Below, piece after piece: positions 25,672 to 35,398 of a stretch of DNA of 64,000 nucleotides. This stretch comes from Stenotrophomonas maltophilia (GTDB lineage: Bacteria > Pseudomonadota > Gammaproteobacteria > Xanthomonadales > Xanthomonadaceae). The notes below the pieces were generated by a model. That model had not been told where the DNA came from. It was given only the letters and a program-made list of their open reading frames with translations, and did not search any database. Position 1 is the first letter of the stretch. Each line of letters starts with the position of its first letter. Both the position numbers and the translations under genes were made by a program. The stretch covers positions 4,761,001 through 4,825,000 of the forward strand of contig NZ_CP029773.1 of assembly GCF_003205835.1 (NCBI RefSeq), read 5' to 3'.

Positions 25672-25703
25672 GAACGGGCCCGGCAATCGCCGGGCCCCGT
25701 TCG
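25672..25703. terminator. Bidirectional terminator hairpin
   Basis: A GAACGGGCCCGGC/GCCGGGCCCCGTTC stem of 13-14 bp with one bulge and a 4-base loop lies between the convergent GlsB-like and xthA genes. The U-tail is weak on both sides. Confidence 0.6.
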
Positions 25704-25704
25704 T

Positions 25705-26472
25705 TCAACCCAGCTGCACCCATGCCGGCGCGTGGTCACTCGGGCGTTCCCAGGTGCGCGGCTCACGATCAATGCCCGAGGCGACCGCGCTACCCTTCAG
25801 CGCATCGGAGACCAGGGTCAGATCGATGCGCAGGCCCAGGTTGCGGCGGAAGCCAGCGGCACGGTAATCCCACCAGCTGAAGGTGCCCGCCTCGTCATTG
25901 TGCAGGCGGAAGCCATCGTGCAGGCCCAGCTGCAGCAGCTTGTTGAGCGCGCCGCGCTCGGCAGTGGAGGTCAGGATGTGGTTTTCGTTCCACACCTCCG
26001 GGTCGTGCACATCGCGCGCGTCCGGGGCGATGTTGAAATCGCCCATCACGATCAGCTTCGGATGCCGCTGCATTTCTTCGGCGATCCAGGCATGCACCGC
26101 CTCCAGCCAGCGCAGTTTGTACTCGTACTTGTCGGTGCCGATGTCCTGGCCGTTCACCACGTACAGGTTGATCACCCGCAGGTCGCCGAAGGTACCGGCG
26201 ATGACGCGCTTCTGCTCGTCCTCGAAGCCGGGAATGCCGATCTGCACGTCCTGCGCCGGCTCACGCGACAGCAGCGCCACGCCGTTGTAGGTCTTCTGGC
26301 CGGCGAACACGCTGCGGTAGCCCGCGGCGATCAGCGCCGAATCGGGGAACTTGTGGTCCTCCAGCTTGGTTTCCTGGATGCCGACGATGTCCGGGCCGAA
26401 CTCCTTGAGCCACTGCTCCAGGTGCGGCAGGCGGACATTGAGCGAATTGACGTTCCACGAGGCGATCTTCAT
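25705..26472 (-). CDS. xthA: Exodeoxyribonuclease III
   Basis: The 255-residue product is an AP endonuclease/3'-5' exonuclease of the ExoIII family for base-excision repair. It starts MKIASWNVNSLNVRLPHLEQ and has the metal-binding Glu in GIQETK (E34), the catalytic GDFNIAPDARDVHDP segment and the terminal SDHAP with the active-site Asp-His (about 246-247). Length is normal. It is monocistronic, with repeats on its 5' side and a hairpin on its 3' side. Confidence 0.96.
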   Translation of the reverse strand: MKIASWNVNSLNVRLPHLEQWLKEFGPDIVGIQETKLEDHKFPDSALIAAGYRSVFAGQKTYNGVALLSREPAQDVQIGIPGFEDEQKRVIAGTFGDLRVINLYVVNGQDIGTDKYEYKLRWLEAVHAWIAEEMQRHPKLIVMGDFNIAPDARDVHDPEVWNENHILTSTAERGALNKLLQLGLHDGFRLHNDEAGTFSWWDYRAAGFRRNLGLRIDLTLVSDALKGSAVASGIDREPRTWERPSDHAPAWVQLG

Positions 26473-26499
26473 GGGGGCATTCTACCCGGCCCGGGTTTG

Positions 26500-26667
26500 G
26501 TAGACGCCAACCTTGGTTGGCGCATGGGGTTCACGCGTGCCAACCAAGGTTGGCACCCACCGGAAGGGGCCGCGCTGGTTGGCACCTACCGGTAGTGCCG
26601 GCCGCTGGCCGGCAACCCCATGAACCGTCGGCAAGACCCTGCAGTTGCCGGCCAGCGGCCGGCACTA
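26500..26667. repeat. Cluster of SMAG elements supplying the aldehyde dehydrogenase stop codon
   Basis: This is a run of palindromes: GTAGACGCCAACCTTGGTTGGCG, a GCCAACCAAGGTTGGC stem, GTAGTGCCGGCCGCTGG and its complement ending in CTAC. The rightmost element, read on the minus strand, begins GTAG, and its TAG is the stop codon of the aldehyde dehydrogenase gene. Confidence 0.87.
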
Positions 26668-28074
26668 CCGCAAGAGGAACTTCAACAACCCCGCAATCTT
26701 CGAATACGGCGGCCGCAGCCGGTCACTGGCCACCCAGCGCGACTGCCACAGAACCGGCAGCCGCTTGCTCATCGCATCGAACCCGGCCCGCCCGTGGTAC
26801 GCACCCATGCCGCTGGCGCCCACGCCGCCGAACGGCAACCCGTCGGCGGCGAAGTGCAGCAGCGTGTCGTTGACCGTCACCCCACCGGCCACCACCTGGC
26901 CGAGGATGCGCTCCACCGTGGCCCGGTCATGGCTGAAGGGATACAGCGCCAGCGGGCGGTCGCGGGACAGCACGTCGGCCAGCGCCGTCTCCAGGTCCGG
27001 GTAGGCGCGCACCGGCAGGATCGGCCCGAAGATCTCCTCGCGCATCAGGTCCAGGTCATCCGGCGGGTCCAGCACCACGGTCGGCACCAGCAGGCGCTCG
27101 CGGTCGGCGCGCGCCTCATCCACCTGCGCCAACGCAATCACCGGCACGCCGCGTTCGCGCGCCTGCGCCAGATAGCCCTGCAGGCGCCGGTACTGGCCTT
27201 CGTTGATGATGCGCGTGTAGTCGTCGGCGCTGCTGAAATCGCCGTAGCGCTCGCGCACCTGCTGCTGCAGCGACTGCACGAACTCGCGCTGGCGCGCGGT
27301 GTCGATCAGCACGTAATCCGGCGCGATGCAGGTCTGCCCGGCGTTGAACCACTTGCCGGTAGCCAGCCGCGCAGCGGCTTTGTCCAGCGGGAAATCGCGG
27401 CAGACGATGGCCGGCGACTTGCCGCCCAGTTCCAGCGTGACCGGCACCAGATGCTCGGCGGCGGCCGCCATCACCTTGCGGCCAACCGCCGTCGAGCCGG
27501 TGAACAGCAGATGGTCCAGCGGCAGCGATGACACCGCCGCCGCCACATCCGCCCCACCCTGCACCACCGCCACCCGATCGGGCGGGAACACGCTGGCCAG
27601 CAGATCGGCCAGGAACGCGCTGGTGCACGGCGTGTGTTCGGAGGGCTTGAGCAACACGTGATTGCCGGCGGCAATGGCGGTGGCCAGCGGCACCAGCGCC
27701 AGCGTGACCGGGTAGTTCCAGGGCGAAATCACTCCAACCACGCCCAGCGGCGTCGGCCGCAACTGCGCGCGCGCCGGCCACAGCCGCCAGCCGGCGCCGA
27801 CGTGCTGCGGCTTCGACCAGCGCCGCAGGTGACGGCGCAGGTGGTCGATGGCCGACAGCACGCTCATGCCATCGGCCAGCTTCGATTCGACGTGGGCGCG
27901 ATGGCCGAAGTCCTCGGCGATGGCCTGGGCCATTTCGTCCAGACGCGGCTTCAACGCCTCGCGCAGGCGGCGCAGGTCATTCTCGCGCTGGTCCAGCGAC
28001 GGGCGCTGCGACTGCCACGCGCTGCGCAGGGTGTGCAGGATGGCGGGGAGGTCTGCCGGCGTGGTGGTGGTCAT
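26665..28074 (-). CDS. Coniferyl-aldehyde-dehydrogenase-like NAD(P)-dependent aldehyde dehydrogenase
   Basis: A 469-residue aldehyde dehydrogenase of the CalB-like subgroup. The oxyanion-hole Asn and Rossmann region appear as ISPWNYPVTLALVPL and LKPSEHTP, the NAD loop as FTGSTAVGRK, the general base Glu215 in VTLELGGKSP and the nucleophile Cys249 in FNAGQTCIAPDYV. Members oxidise aromatic or medium-chain aldehydes; coniferyl aldehyde is the name-giving substrate but is not proven here. The start is ATG 28074; the frame reads open to 28509, but that part overlaps the MFS gene. The TAG stop lies in a SMAG terminus. The gene stands alone. Confidence 0.9.
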   Translation of the reverse strand: MTTTTPADLPAILHTLRSAWQSQRPSLDQRENDLRRLREALKPRLDEMAQAIAEDFGHRAHVESKLADGMSVLSAIDHLRRHLRRWSKPQHVGAGWRLWPARAQLRPTPLGVVGVISPWNYPVTLALVPLATAIAAGNHVLLKPSEHTPCTSAFLADLLASVFPPDRVAVVQGGADVAAAVSSLPLDHLLFTGSTAVGRKVMAAAAEHLVPVTLELGGKSPAIVCRDFPLDKAAARLATGKWFNAGQTCIAPDYVLIDTARQREFVQSLQQQVRERYGDFSSADDYTRIINEGQYRRLQGYLAQARERGVPVIALAQVDEARADRERLLVPTVVLDPPDDLDLMREEIFGPILPVRAYPDLETALADVLSRDRPLALYPFSHDRATVERILGQVVAGGVTVNDTLLHFAADGLPFGGVGASGMGAYHGRAGFDAMSKRLPVLWQSRWVASDRLRPPYSKIAGLLKFLLR

Positions 28075-28107
28075 GGGCCGACTATACGGGGTGCAGCACG
28101 TCTCGAT

Positions 28108-28147
28108 GGGGTCAGATCCCTTTCGCAGGCGAAAGGGATCTGACCCC
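28108..28147. repeat. Dispersed 40-bp palindrome, copy 4 (perfect)
   Basis: GGGGTCAGATCCCTTTCGC and its exact complement form a fully symmetrical hairpin. Unlike the other four copies it has no stem mismatch. It lies upstream of the aldehyde dehydrogenase start and downstream of the MHS transporter. Confidence 0.87.
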
Positions 28148-28159
28148 AAAAACAGGGAA

Positions 28160-28190
28160 ACAAAAAGGCCGCGGTCTGCACCGCGGCCCC
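28160..28190 (-). terminator. Rho-independent terminator of the MHS transporter gene
   Basis: Reading the minus strand, the stem GGCCGCGG/CCGCGGCC with a 6-base loop is followed by TTTTTG, about 40 bases after the transporter stop codon. Confidence 0.88.
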
Positions 28191-28198
28191 TGAAACCC

Positions 28199-28224
28199 GG
28201 TGGGTGCCGACCGTTGGTCGGCAC
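28199..28224. repeat. SMAG-like hairpin
   Basis: GGTGGGTGCCGACCGTTGGTCGGCAC is a GTGG-headed variant of the GTAG family with a GTGCCGACC stem, placed just after the MHS transporter stop. Confidence 0.7.
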
Positions 28225-28229
28225 GCCGG

Positions 28230-29894
28230 TTACTTGGTGATATCCACGTCCTTGGTCTCGCGCAGGAACAAGCCGCCGATCACCACCGACATCAGCGCGA
28301 TGATGATGGGGTACCACAGGCCGTAGTACAGGTTGCCGGTACCGGCTACCAGCGCGAACGAGATCGCCGGCAGGAAGCCACCGAACCAGCCGTTGCCGAT
28401 GTGGTACGGCAGCGACATCGAGGTGTAGCGGATGCGGGTCGGGAACAGTTCGACCAGGTAGGCGGCAATCGGGCCGTAGACCATGGTCACGTACAGCACC
28501 AGCAGCCACAGCATGAAGATGGTGCCGGCGATGTTGATGCGTGCACCATCGGCCTTGGCCGGGTAGCCGGCGGTGGTCAGGGCGGTCTTCAGTTCCGCAC
28601 CGAACGCATCGGCCTTGGCCTTGCCGTCTTCCTTGGTCAGGCCAGCAGCCTCATACGAGGTGACGCTGGCGCTGCCCACGTTCACCATCGCCAGCGAACC
28701 GGCGGCGGCGGGCTGCACGTCGTACGGCACACCGGCCTTGGTCAGCGCGGCGGTGGCCACGTCGCAGGAGCTGGTGAACTTGCGCAGGCCAACCGGATCG
28801 AACTGGAACGAGCAGGTGGCCGGATCGGCCACGACCAGGGCCGGCGAGCTGCTGCGGGCTTCTTCGATGGCCGGGTTGGCGAAGTGGGTCAGGCCCTTGA
28901 AGATCGGGATGTAGGTGACGGCGGCCAGCAGGCAGCCGGCGAGGATGATCTTCTTGCGGCCGATACGGTCGGACAGCCAGCCGAAGAAGATGAAGAACGG
29001 CACGCCCAGCGCCAGCGCGGCCGCGATCAGCAGGTAGGAAGTGGTGGCATCGACCTTCAGCATGCTGCTGAGGAAGAACAGCGCGTAGAACTGGCCGCCG
29101 TACCAGACCACGGCCTGGCCGGCTGCAGCGCCGAGCAGGACCAGCAGCATCAGCTTCAGGTTGCCGCCCTTCAGGCTGTCACGGAACGGCGTCTTGGAAC
29201 CCTTGCCCTCGGACTTCATCTGCTGGAACAGCGGCGACTCGCTCAGCTGCAGGCGGATCCACACGGACACACCCAGCAGCAGGATCGAGACCAGGAACGG
29301 AATACGCCAGCCCCAGGCTTCGAAGGCTTCGTTGCCGAGGAAGTAGCGGCAGGCCAGGATGATCAGCAGCGACATGAACAGGCCGAGCGTGGCGGTGCAC
29401 TGGATGAAGCTGGTGTACAGGCCGCGCTTGTCGTCCGGCGCATGCTCGGCCACGTAGGTGGCGGCACCGCCGTACTCGCCGCCCATCGCCAGGCCCTGGG
29501 CCAGGCGCAGGATGATCAGGATCACCGGTGCGGCGAAACCGATCGAGGCGTAGTTGGGCAACACACCGACCAGGAAGGTCGAGATGCCCATGATCAGGAT
29601 GGTGACCAGGAAGGTGTACTTGCGGCCGATGCGGTCGCCGAGGCTGCCGAAGAAGGCCGCACCGAACGGACGCACGAAGAAGCCGGCGGCGAACGCCAGC
29701 AGGGCGAAGATCATGCCCGTGGTTTCATTGACGCCACTGAAGAACTGCTTGGCGATGATGGCGGCGAGCGAGCCATACAGGAAGAAGTCATACCACTCGA
29801 AGACCGTACCGAGGCTCGAGGCGAAGATGACTTTCTTGTGGCCCTTGGTCAGGGTGCCCGCTGGATTGTGCGGGCTTGATGCAGTGCTGGACAT
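28230..29894 (-). CDS. MFS transporter, metabolite:H+ symporter (MHS) type, with large periplasmic insert
   Basis: The 554-residue product has twelve membrane helices of the ProP/ShiA-like MHS group. The signature GDRIGRKYTF is at about residues 86-95, LAQGLAMGGEYGG at 131-143, and the matching cytoplasmic SDRIGRKKIIL at 308-318. MHS proteins take up carboxylates, dicarboxylates or betaine-like solutes with protons. Unusually, about 115 residues (337-455) are inserted on the periplasmic side after helix 9. This insert is rich in Ala, Asp and Lys and carries two cysteines (361, 377) that could form a disulfide. The gene follows the DcaP-like porin gene on the same strand, so the two may form an outer/inner membrane uptake pair. 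The substrate is unproven. Confidence 0.9.
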   Translation of the reverse strand: MSSTASSPHNPAGTLTKGHKKVIFASSLGTVFEWYDFFLYGSLAAIIAKQFFSGVNETTGMIFALLAFAAGFFVRPFGAAFFGSLGDRIGRKYTFLVTILIMGISTFLVGVLPNYASIGFAAPVILIILRLAQGLAMGGEYGGAATYVAEHAPDDKRGLYTSFIQCTATLGLFMSLLIILACRYFLGNEAFEAWGWRIPFLVSILLLGVSVWIRLQLSESPLFQQMKSEGKGSKTPFRDSLKGGNLKLMLLVLLGAAAGQAVVWYGGQFYALFFLSSMLKVDATTSYLLIAAALALGVPFFIFFGWLSDRIGRKKIILAGCLLAAVTYIPIFKGLTHFANPAIEEARSSSPALVVADPATCSFQFDPVGLRKFTSSCDVATAALTKAGVPYDVQPAAAGSLAMVNVGSASVTSYEAAGLTKEDGKAKADAFGAELKTALTTAGYPAKADGARINIAGTIFMLWLLVLYVTMVYGPIAAYLVELFPTRIRYTSMSLPYHIGNGWFGGFLPAISFALVAGTGNLYYGLWYPIIIALMSVVIGGLFLRETKDVDITK

Positions 29895-29910
29895 GGGACG
29901 TTTTCCCTCT

Positions 29911-30002
29911 GTAGATGCTGGCCTTGGCCGGCATTCAATCTCGGTGGGTGCCGACCTTGGTCGGCACTCAATCTCGGTAGGTGCCGGCCGCTGGCCGGCA
30001 CG
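29911..30002 (+). repeat. Three tandem 33-bp SMAG-like units
   Basis: Units start at 29911, 29944 and 29977. Each has the form GT(A/G)G(A/G)TGC(T/C)GGCC... palindrome, and the first two end in the same CAATCTCG spacer. The stems differ (TGGCCTTGGCC, CGACCTTGGTCG, CGGCCGCTGGCCG) while spacer and head are kept. They separate the porin and transporter genes. Confidence 0.85.
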
Positions 30003-30005
30003 CTC

Positions 30006-31433
30006 TTAGAAGCTGTACTTCGTGGTGAACTGCAACCGGGTGATGTCACCCTTGTTGCCGTTCTCCACTTCGCGACGGCCGTACATCAGCTCGGCGCCGA
30101 TATCGACCTTGGGCAGCGGCGAATAGAAGATGTTGCCGCGGATGCTCTGCACGCTCTTGGTCACCAGCGGGCCGAGGATGCTGTCGTTGTCGTAGTCGCT
30201 GCGCGCGTAGATCAGGTTGGTGCGCAGCTTCGGCGAGAACGCATGCCGCCAGCCCACGTAGCCGGCCAGCACGCCGGTCGGGTTGAGCTCGTCGCGGGCC
30301 ACGTCGTAGGCACTGTCGGCGGTGATGCCCAGGCCGATGTAGCGGGCGATGCCTTCGCCGCCGGTCAGCTGGTAGTGCAGCGAATCGCTGTCGCCCATCA
30401 CCCACTTGCCGCCCAGGGTCAGGCCGCCGGCCACCTTGTCGGCCTTGGCGCCGGTGGCCTGGTTGTCGACCTTCAGCTGACGGACGATGCCGCCGACACC
30501 GAAGGTGCCCCAGTCGCCCTTCCAGCCATAGCGCATGGTCAGATCAGGCAGGCTGCCACGGTCGGAGTTGGCGCTGGTGTTGGTCCAGGCGCCGGTGACC
30601 GGGTTGCGGGTACCGGTGAGCGTGGTGGTTTCCGGGTTTTCCAGCGCGACGCTGAAGCCGCCCTGGGTGTAGCGCACCTGGGCCTGGCGCACAAAGATCA
30701 CGCCATCGGTGGGACCGACGAAGTCGACCGCTTCCGGCAGTGCGGCCGCGTCCATGAAGTTGGACCAGGTCTGGCCGGCCATCCAGTTGTTCCAGTACAT
30801 GTAGGCGTGGCGCAGGGTCACACCGTAGGTATTGGTGGCGGTCTGGTTGCCCAGCGAGTTGCCGAAGAAGTCCATCTCGAAGAACGCACCGGCCTTGTTG
30901 CCCGATTCGCTCACGTTGTCGATGCCCAGGTTGAAGCGCGAGAACTTGGCGTGGGCATTGAAGTCGGTGCCCGAACGCTTGCCGCTGCCGCCGGCGCCTT
31001 CCACCGGGGTCTGGCCCGGCAGGTACAGCGAGCGGCCGGTGGCGTCGTCGGCCAGCTGGCCATCGCTGGTCTGGGTGGCGAGGAAATCGGCCTTGATGAA
31101 GCCGCCGATCTTGACCGTGGTGCCCGGCGCGGCGCCCGGGGTGATGGTGGTGACCTGGATCGGCTGCTTGCCCGCCGGCACCGAAGCGACCGGCTTCTGC
31201 TCGGCCTGCACCGTGCGGACTTCGGTCACCGCCTGCTGGGTCTGGCTGATCTGGGTCTGTTGTTGTTGCTGCGAAGACAGCAGCAGCTGGACCTGGCGTT
31301 CCAGTTCGGCAACGCGTGCTTCCAGCGCTTTCTCTTTGGCGGTCTCAGCGAACGCCATGCCCGGTGCGACCAGGGCGACCAACAGGCAGGCCGCCAAAGG
31401 TTTGCGCACGGCTTTCAACGTACGGTGGCTCAT
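30006..31433 (-). CDS. DcaP-family trimeric outer-membrane porin
   Basis: The 475-residue product (start ATG 31433, MSHRTLKAVRKPLAAC) has a signal peptide ending at AFA, then a coiled-coil segment (ALEARVAELERQVQLLLSSQ, followed by a Gln-rich run) and a beta-barrel beginning with TTVKIGGFIKADFLATQ and ending in the aromatic C-terminus TTKYSF. This layout matches DcaP-type porins, where the N-terminal coiled coil supports the trimer. In Acinetobacter DcaP passes dicarboxylates and phthalates. It is divergent from acs with about 245 bp between starts, and the MHS transporter follows it. Confidence 0.88.
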   Translation of the reverse strand: MSHRTLKAVRKPLAACLLVALVAPGMAFAETAKEKALEARVAELERQVQLLLSSQQQQQTQISQTQQAVTEVRTVQAEQKPVASVPAGKQPIQVTTITPGAAPGTTVKIGGFIKADFLATQTSDGQLADDATGRSLYLPGQTPVEGAGGSGKRSGTDFNAHAKFSRFNLGIDNVSESGNKAGAFFEMDFFGNSLGNQTATNTYGVTLRHAYMYWNNWMAGQTWSNFMDAAALPEAVDFVGPTDGVIFVRQAQVRYTQGGFSVALENPETTTLTGTRNPVTGAWTNTSANSDRGSLPDLTMRYGWKGDWGTFGVGGIVRQLKVDNQATGAKADKVAGGLTLGGKWVMGDSDSLHYQLTGGEGIARYIGLGITADSAYDVARDELNPTGVLAGYVGWRHAFSPKLRTNLIYARSDYDNDSILGPLVTKSVQSIRGNIFYSPLPKVDIGAELMYGRREVENGNKGDITRLQFTTKYSF

Positions 31434-31527
31434 GTTGCCCTCTCTCCCAAGTGGCAAGGTGATGCCGCGCGTGGGGCACGGTCGAGCCGAGACTGCGGGG
31501 CGATTATGTATAGCGGCTATTCGCCAT

Positions 31528-31566
31528 TGGTCGAACCCGGCCCTGCTGGGCGCTCACTTTCGACCA
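31528..31566. promoter_or_regulatory. Inverted TGGTCGAA repeat between porin and acs genes
   Basis: TGGTCGAA at 31528-31535 and TTCGACCA at 31559-31566 are exact complements with centres 31 bp apart (three helical turns); each is extended by CCAT-like bases. The position, between divergent genes for a carboxylate porin and acetyl-CoA synthetase, suits a shared operator. The regulator is not known; the adjacent CrbR/ErdR-like protein is a candidate. Confidence 0.45.
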
Positions 31567-31678
31567 TGGTCTAACCAGAGTGGTGACGCGGCCGGGGGTG
31601 GATGGGGCAAACTGAAGGGGATCGGTCGCTGCGATGCTGCGACCGCACATACAAAGTCAACGTGCAAGTGAGGGTGCC

Positions 31679-33622
<1,944 letters not shown>

Positions 33623-33632
33623 CGTACGACCC

Positions 33633-33672
33633 GGGGTCAGATCCCTTTCCGCCAGGAAAGGGCTCTGGCCCC
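33633..33672 (+). repeat. Dispersed 40-bp palindrome, copy 5
   Basis: Arms GGGGTCAGATCCC and GGGCTCTGGCCCC, in the same orientation as copy 1. It fills the gap between acs and the response regulator and may reduce readthrough. Confidence 0.85.
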
Positions 33673-33702
33673 ATGGAGTTTCCCCCACGGTTCCCCCCGA
33701 CC

Positions 33703-34368
33703 ATGACCACCCTCCTGATTGCCGATGACCACCCGCTGTTCCGCGAAGCCCTGCGTGGGGCGGTGCAGCGGGTCATCCCCGGCGTGCAGCTGTTCGAGGC
33801 CGACAGCGTGGAAGCGCTGTATGCGCTGGCCGACCAGCACAACGACGCCGACCTGGTCCTGATGGACCTCAACATGCCCGGTGCGCAGGGTTTCAACGCG
33901 CTGGTGCACATGCGCTCGCTGCACCCGCACCTGCCGGTGGTGGTGGTATCCGCGCGCGAAGAAGCCACGGTGATGCGCCGCGCGCTCGACCACGGCGCGC
34001 TGGGCTTCATTCCGAAGTCTGCGGATTCGGACACCATCGGCCACGCACTGGGCACCATCCTTGATGGTGAGACCTGGGCGCCGCCGGAAGCGCACAACGT
34101 GCCGCCGACCGAGCGCGAGGAACGCGAAGTCGGCCAGCGCCTGCGCGAACTGACCCCGCAGCAGTTCCGCGTGCTGCAGATGCTGGGCGCCGGCCGCTTG
34201 AACAAGCAGATCGCCTACGACCTCAACGTCTCCGAAGCGACGATCAAGGCCCACGTCACCGCCATCCTGCGCAAGCTGGGCGTGACCAACCGCACCCAGG
34301 CGGTGCTGATGGCCGGCAAGTTGGCGATCGACGACGACGCCATCGTGCTGCCGCCGGAAGAAGACTGA
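33703..34368 (+). CDS. LuxR-family response regulator, CrbR/ErdR-like
   Basis: A 221-residue NarL/FixJ-type regulator. The receiver domain has the acidic pair DD at 8-9, phospho-acceptor Asp55 in LMDLNMPG and Lys105 in FIPKS. A LuxR helix-turn-helix spans about 149-205 (LTPQQFRVLQMLGAGRLNKQIAYDLNVSEATIKAHV). Size, position right after acs and the nearby SSS-domain hybrid kinase make it the likely counterpart of CrbR (Vibrio) or ErdR (Pseudomonas), which activate acs. This is inferred from family and context. The start ATG 33703 lacks a strong ribosome-binding site. A SMAG element begins 3 bp after the stop. Confidence 0.9.
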   Translation: MTTLLIADDHPLFREALRGAVQRVIPGVQLFEADSVEALYALADQHNDADLVLMDLNMPGAQGFNALVHMRSLHPHLPVVVVSAREEATVMRRALDHGALGFIPKSADSDTIGHALGTILDGETWAPPEAHNVPPTEREEREVGQRLRELTPQQFRVLQMLGAGRLNKQIAYDLNVSEATIKAHVTAILRKLGVTNRTQAVLMAGKLAIDDDAIVLPPEED

Positions 34369-34589
34369 AGGTAGTGCCGGCCGCTGGCCGGCAATCCCCT
34401 GAAACGCGCGACATCATCTGAAACCGCACTGGTAGGTGCCAAGCTTGCTTGGCACGCTCTCGGCGTTGCGCATGCCGGCCAGCGGCCGGCACTACCAGGC
34501 ACCGCTGCGCTCTCGATATAGCCATCGCTATACAAACCAGCCCTGCCTGCGCGTTTCGCTGGAAATGCGCCACGCGCGGATCGCGGTGC
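34369..34589. other. Repeat-filled intergenic region upstream of the manganese riboswitch
   Basis: No gene is visible. The left half is a SMAG cluster. The right half should contain the mntP promoter; a TATACA hexamer around 34529-34534 is a possible -10 element but no clear -35 partner was seen. Confidence 0.5.
34371..34495. repeat. SMAG cluster (three elements)
   Basis: GTAGTGCCGGCCGCTGGCCGG at 34371, a GTAGGTGCCAAGCTTGCTTGGC unit at 34432 and a complementary GCCGGCCAGCGGCCGGCACTAC ending at 34495. The middle unit has a different stem from its neighbours. Confidence 0.87.
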
Positions 34590-34710
34590 TAAGCTTCGCG
34601 TCCCCTTGGGGAGTAGCCGGATTCCTTCGCAGGAATCGTCCACGTCAACATACTCGGCCAGTGCGCCGTGGCGTGGACAACCATGATGGTTGGCGAGACC
34701 AGCGGCCCGC
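34590..34710 (+). promoter_or_regulatory. yybP-ykoY manganese riboswitch
   Basis: The 5' leader of mntP contains the conserved elements of this Mn2+-sensing class in order: the loop GGGGAGTAGCC (34608-34618), a P2-type hairpin GATTCCTTCGCAGGAATC, the loop TCAACATACTC (34645-34655) and the 3' element TTGGCGAGACC (34690-34700). After this comes a GCGCGCAAC/GTTGGGCGC hairpin that may be the expression platform. In this class Mn2+ binding turns on efflux genes such as mntP. Boundaries are approximate. Confidence 0.88.
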
Positions 34711-34779
34711 GCGCGCAACGTCAGGTTGGGCGCGAGCGCAGGCCGTGCGTCCGTCCTAGCCCGACCTCAGCCACCGCCC

Positions 34780-35355
34780 ATGTCCCCCATTTCGATCCTC
34801 CTGATCGGCTTTGCCATGTCCACCGATGCCTTCGCCGCTGCCATCGGCAAAGGTGCGGCCATGCGCAAGCCGGTCTTCCGCGATGCACTGCGTGCCGGCA
34901 TCATCTTCGGCGTCATCGAGGCGATCACGCCCATCATCGGCTGGCTGCTCGGTCGGGCCGCCCTCCAGTACGTCGAAGCCTTCGACCACTGGATCGCGTT
35001 CGGCCTGCTCGGCGCGCTGGGCATCCACATGATCTACAACGGCCTGCGCCCGGACAGTGCCGAGGAAGACGAAGACCCCTCGCAGCACCACGGCTTCTGG
35101 AAGCTGGCGCTGACCGGTTTCGCCACCAGCATCGACGCGATGGCGGTGGGCATCGGCCTGGCCTTCATGGACGTGCATATCGGCGTGATGGCTGCGGTGA
35201 TCGGCCTGTGCACGCTGACCATGGTCACCGTCGGCATCATGCTCGGCCGCGTACTGGGCAGCATGGTCGGCAAGCGTGCGGAGATCATCGGTGGCGTGAT
35301 CCTGGTGATCATCGGTGCGACGATCCTGTACGAACACCTGCACGGCGTGGGGTAA
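34780..35355 (+). CDS. mntP: Manganese efflux pump MntP
   Basis: The 191-residue inner-membrane protein has six helices in two inverted repeats of the MntP (DUF204) fold. Each half carries a conserved Asp-containing signature, MSTDAFAAAIGKG near residue 12 and TSIDAMAVGIGLAF near residue 120, which form the cation path. It exports Mn2+. ATG 34780 matches the family start. Expression is probably set by the manganese riboswitch in its leader. It is placed between the CrbR-like regulator and the CrbS-like kinase without an evident functional link to them. Confidence 0.95.
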   Translation: MSPISILLIGFAMSTDAFAAAIGKGAAMRKPVFRDALRAGIIFGVIEAITPIIGWLLGRAALQYVEAFDHWIAFGLLGALGIHMIYNGLRPDSAEEDEDPSQHHGFWKLALTGFATSIDAMAVGIGLAFMDVHIGVMAAVIGLCTLTMVTVGIMLGRVLGSMVGKRAEIIGGVILVIIGATILYEHLHGVG

Positions 35356-35373
35356 CGCACCCGCGATTACGTG

Positions 35374-35398
35374 GTTGCCGGCCAGCGGCCGGCACTAC
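35374..35398 (-). repeat. SMAG element supplying the kinase stop codon
   Basis: GTTGCCGGCCAGCGGCCGGC followed by ACTAC; read on the minus strand it begins GTAGTGCC, and its TAG is the stop codon of the hybrid kinase gene. Confidence 0.87.

Noticed and set aside
29911..30002. Regular short repeats resembling a CRISPR array
   Set aside because: There are only three units, each unit is itself a hairpin with no unique spacer of constant length, there are no cas genes, and the GTAG head identifies SMAG-type repeats.
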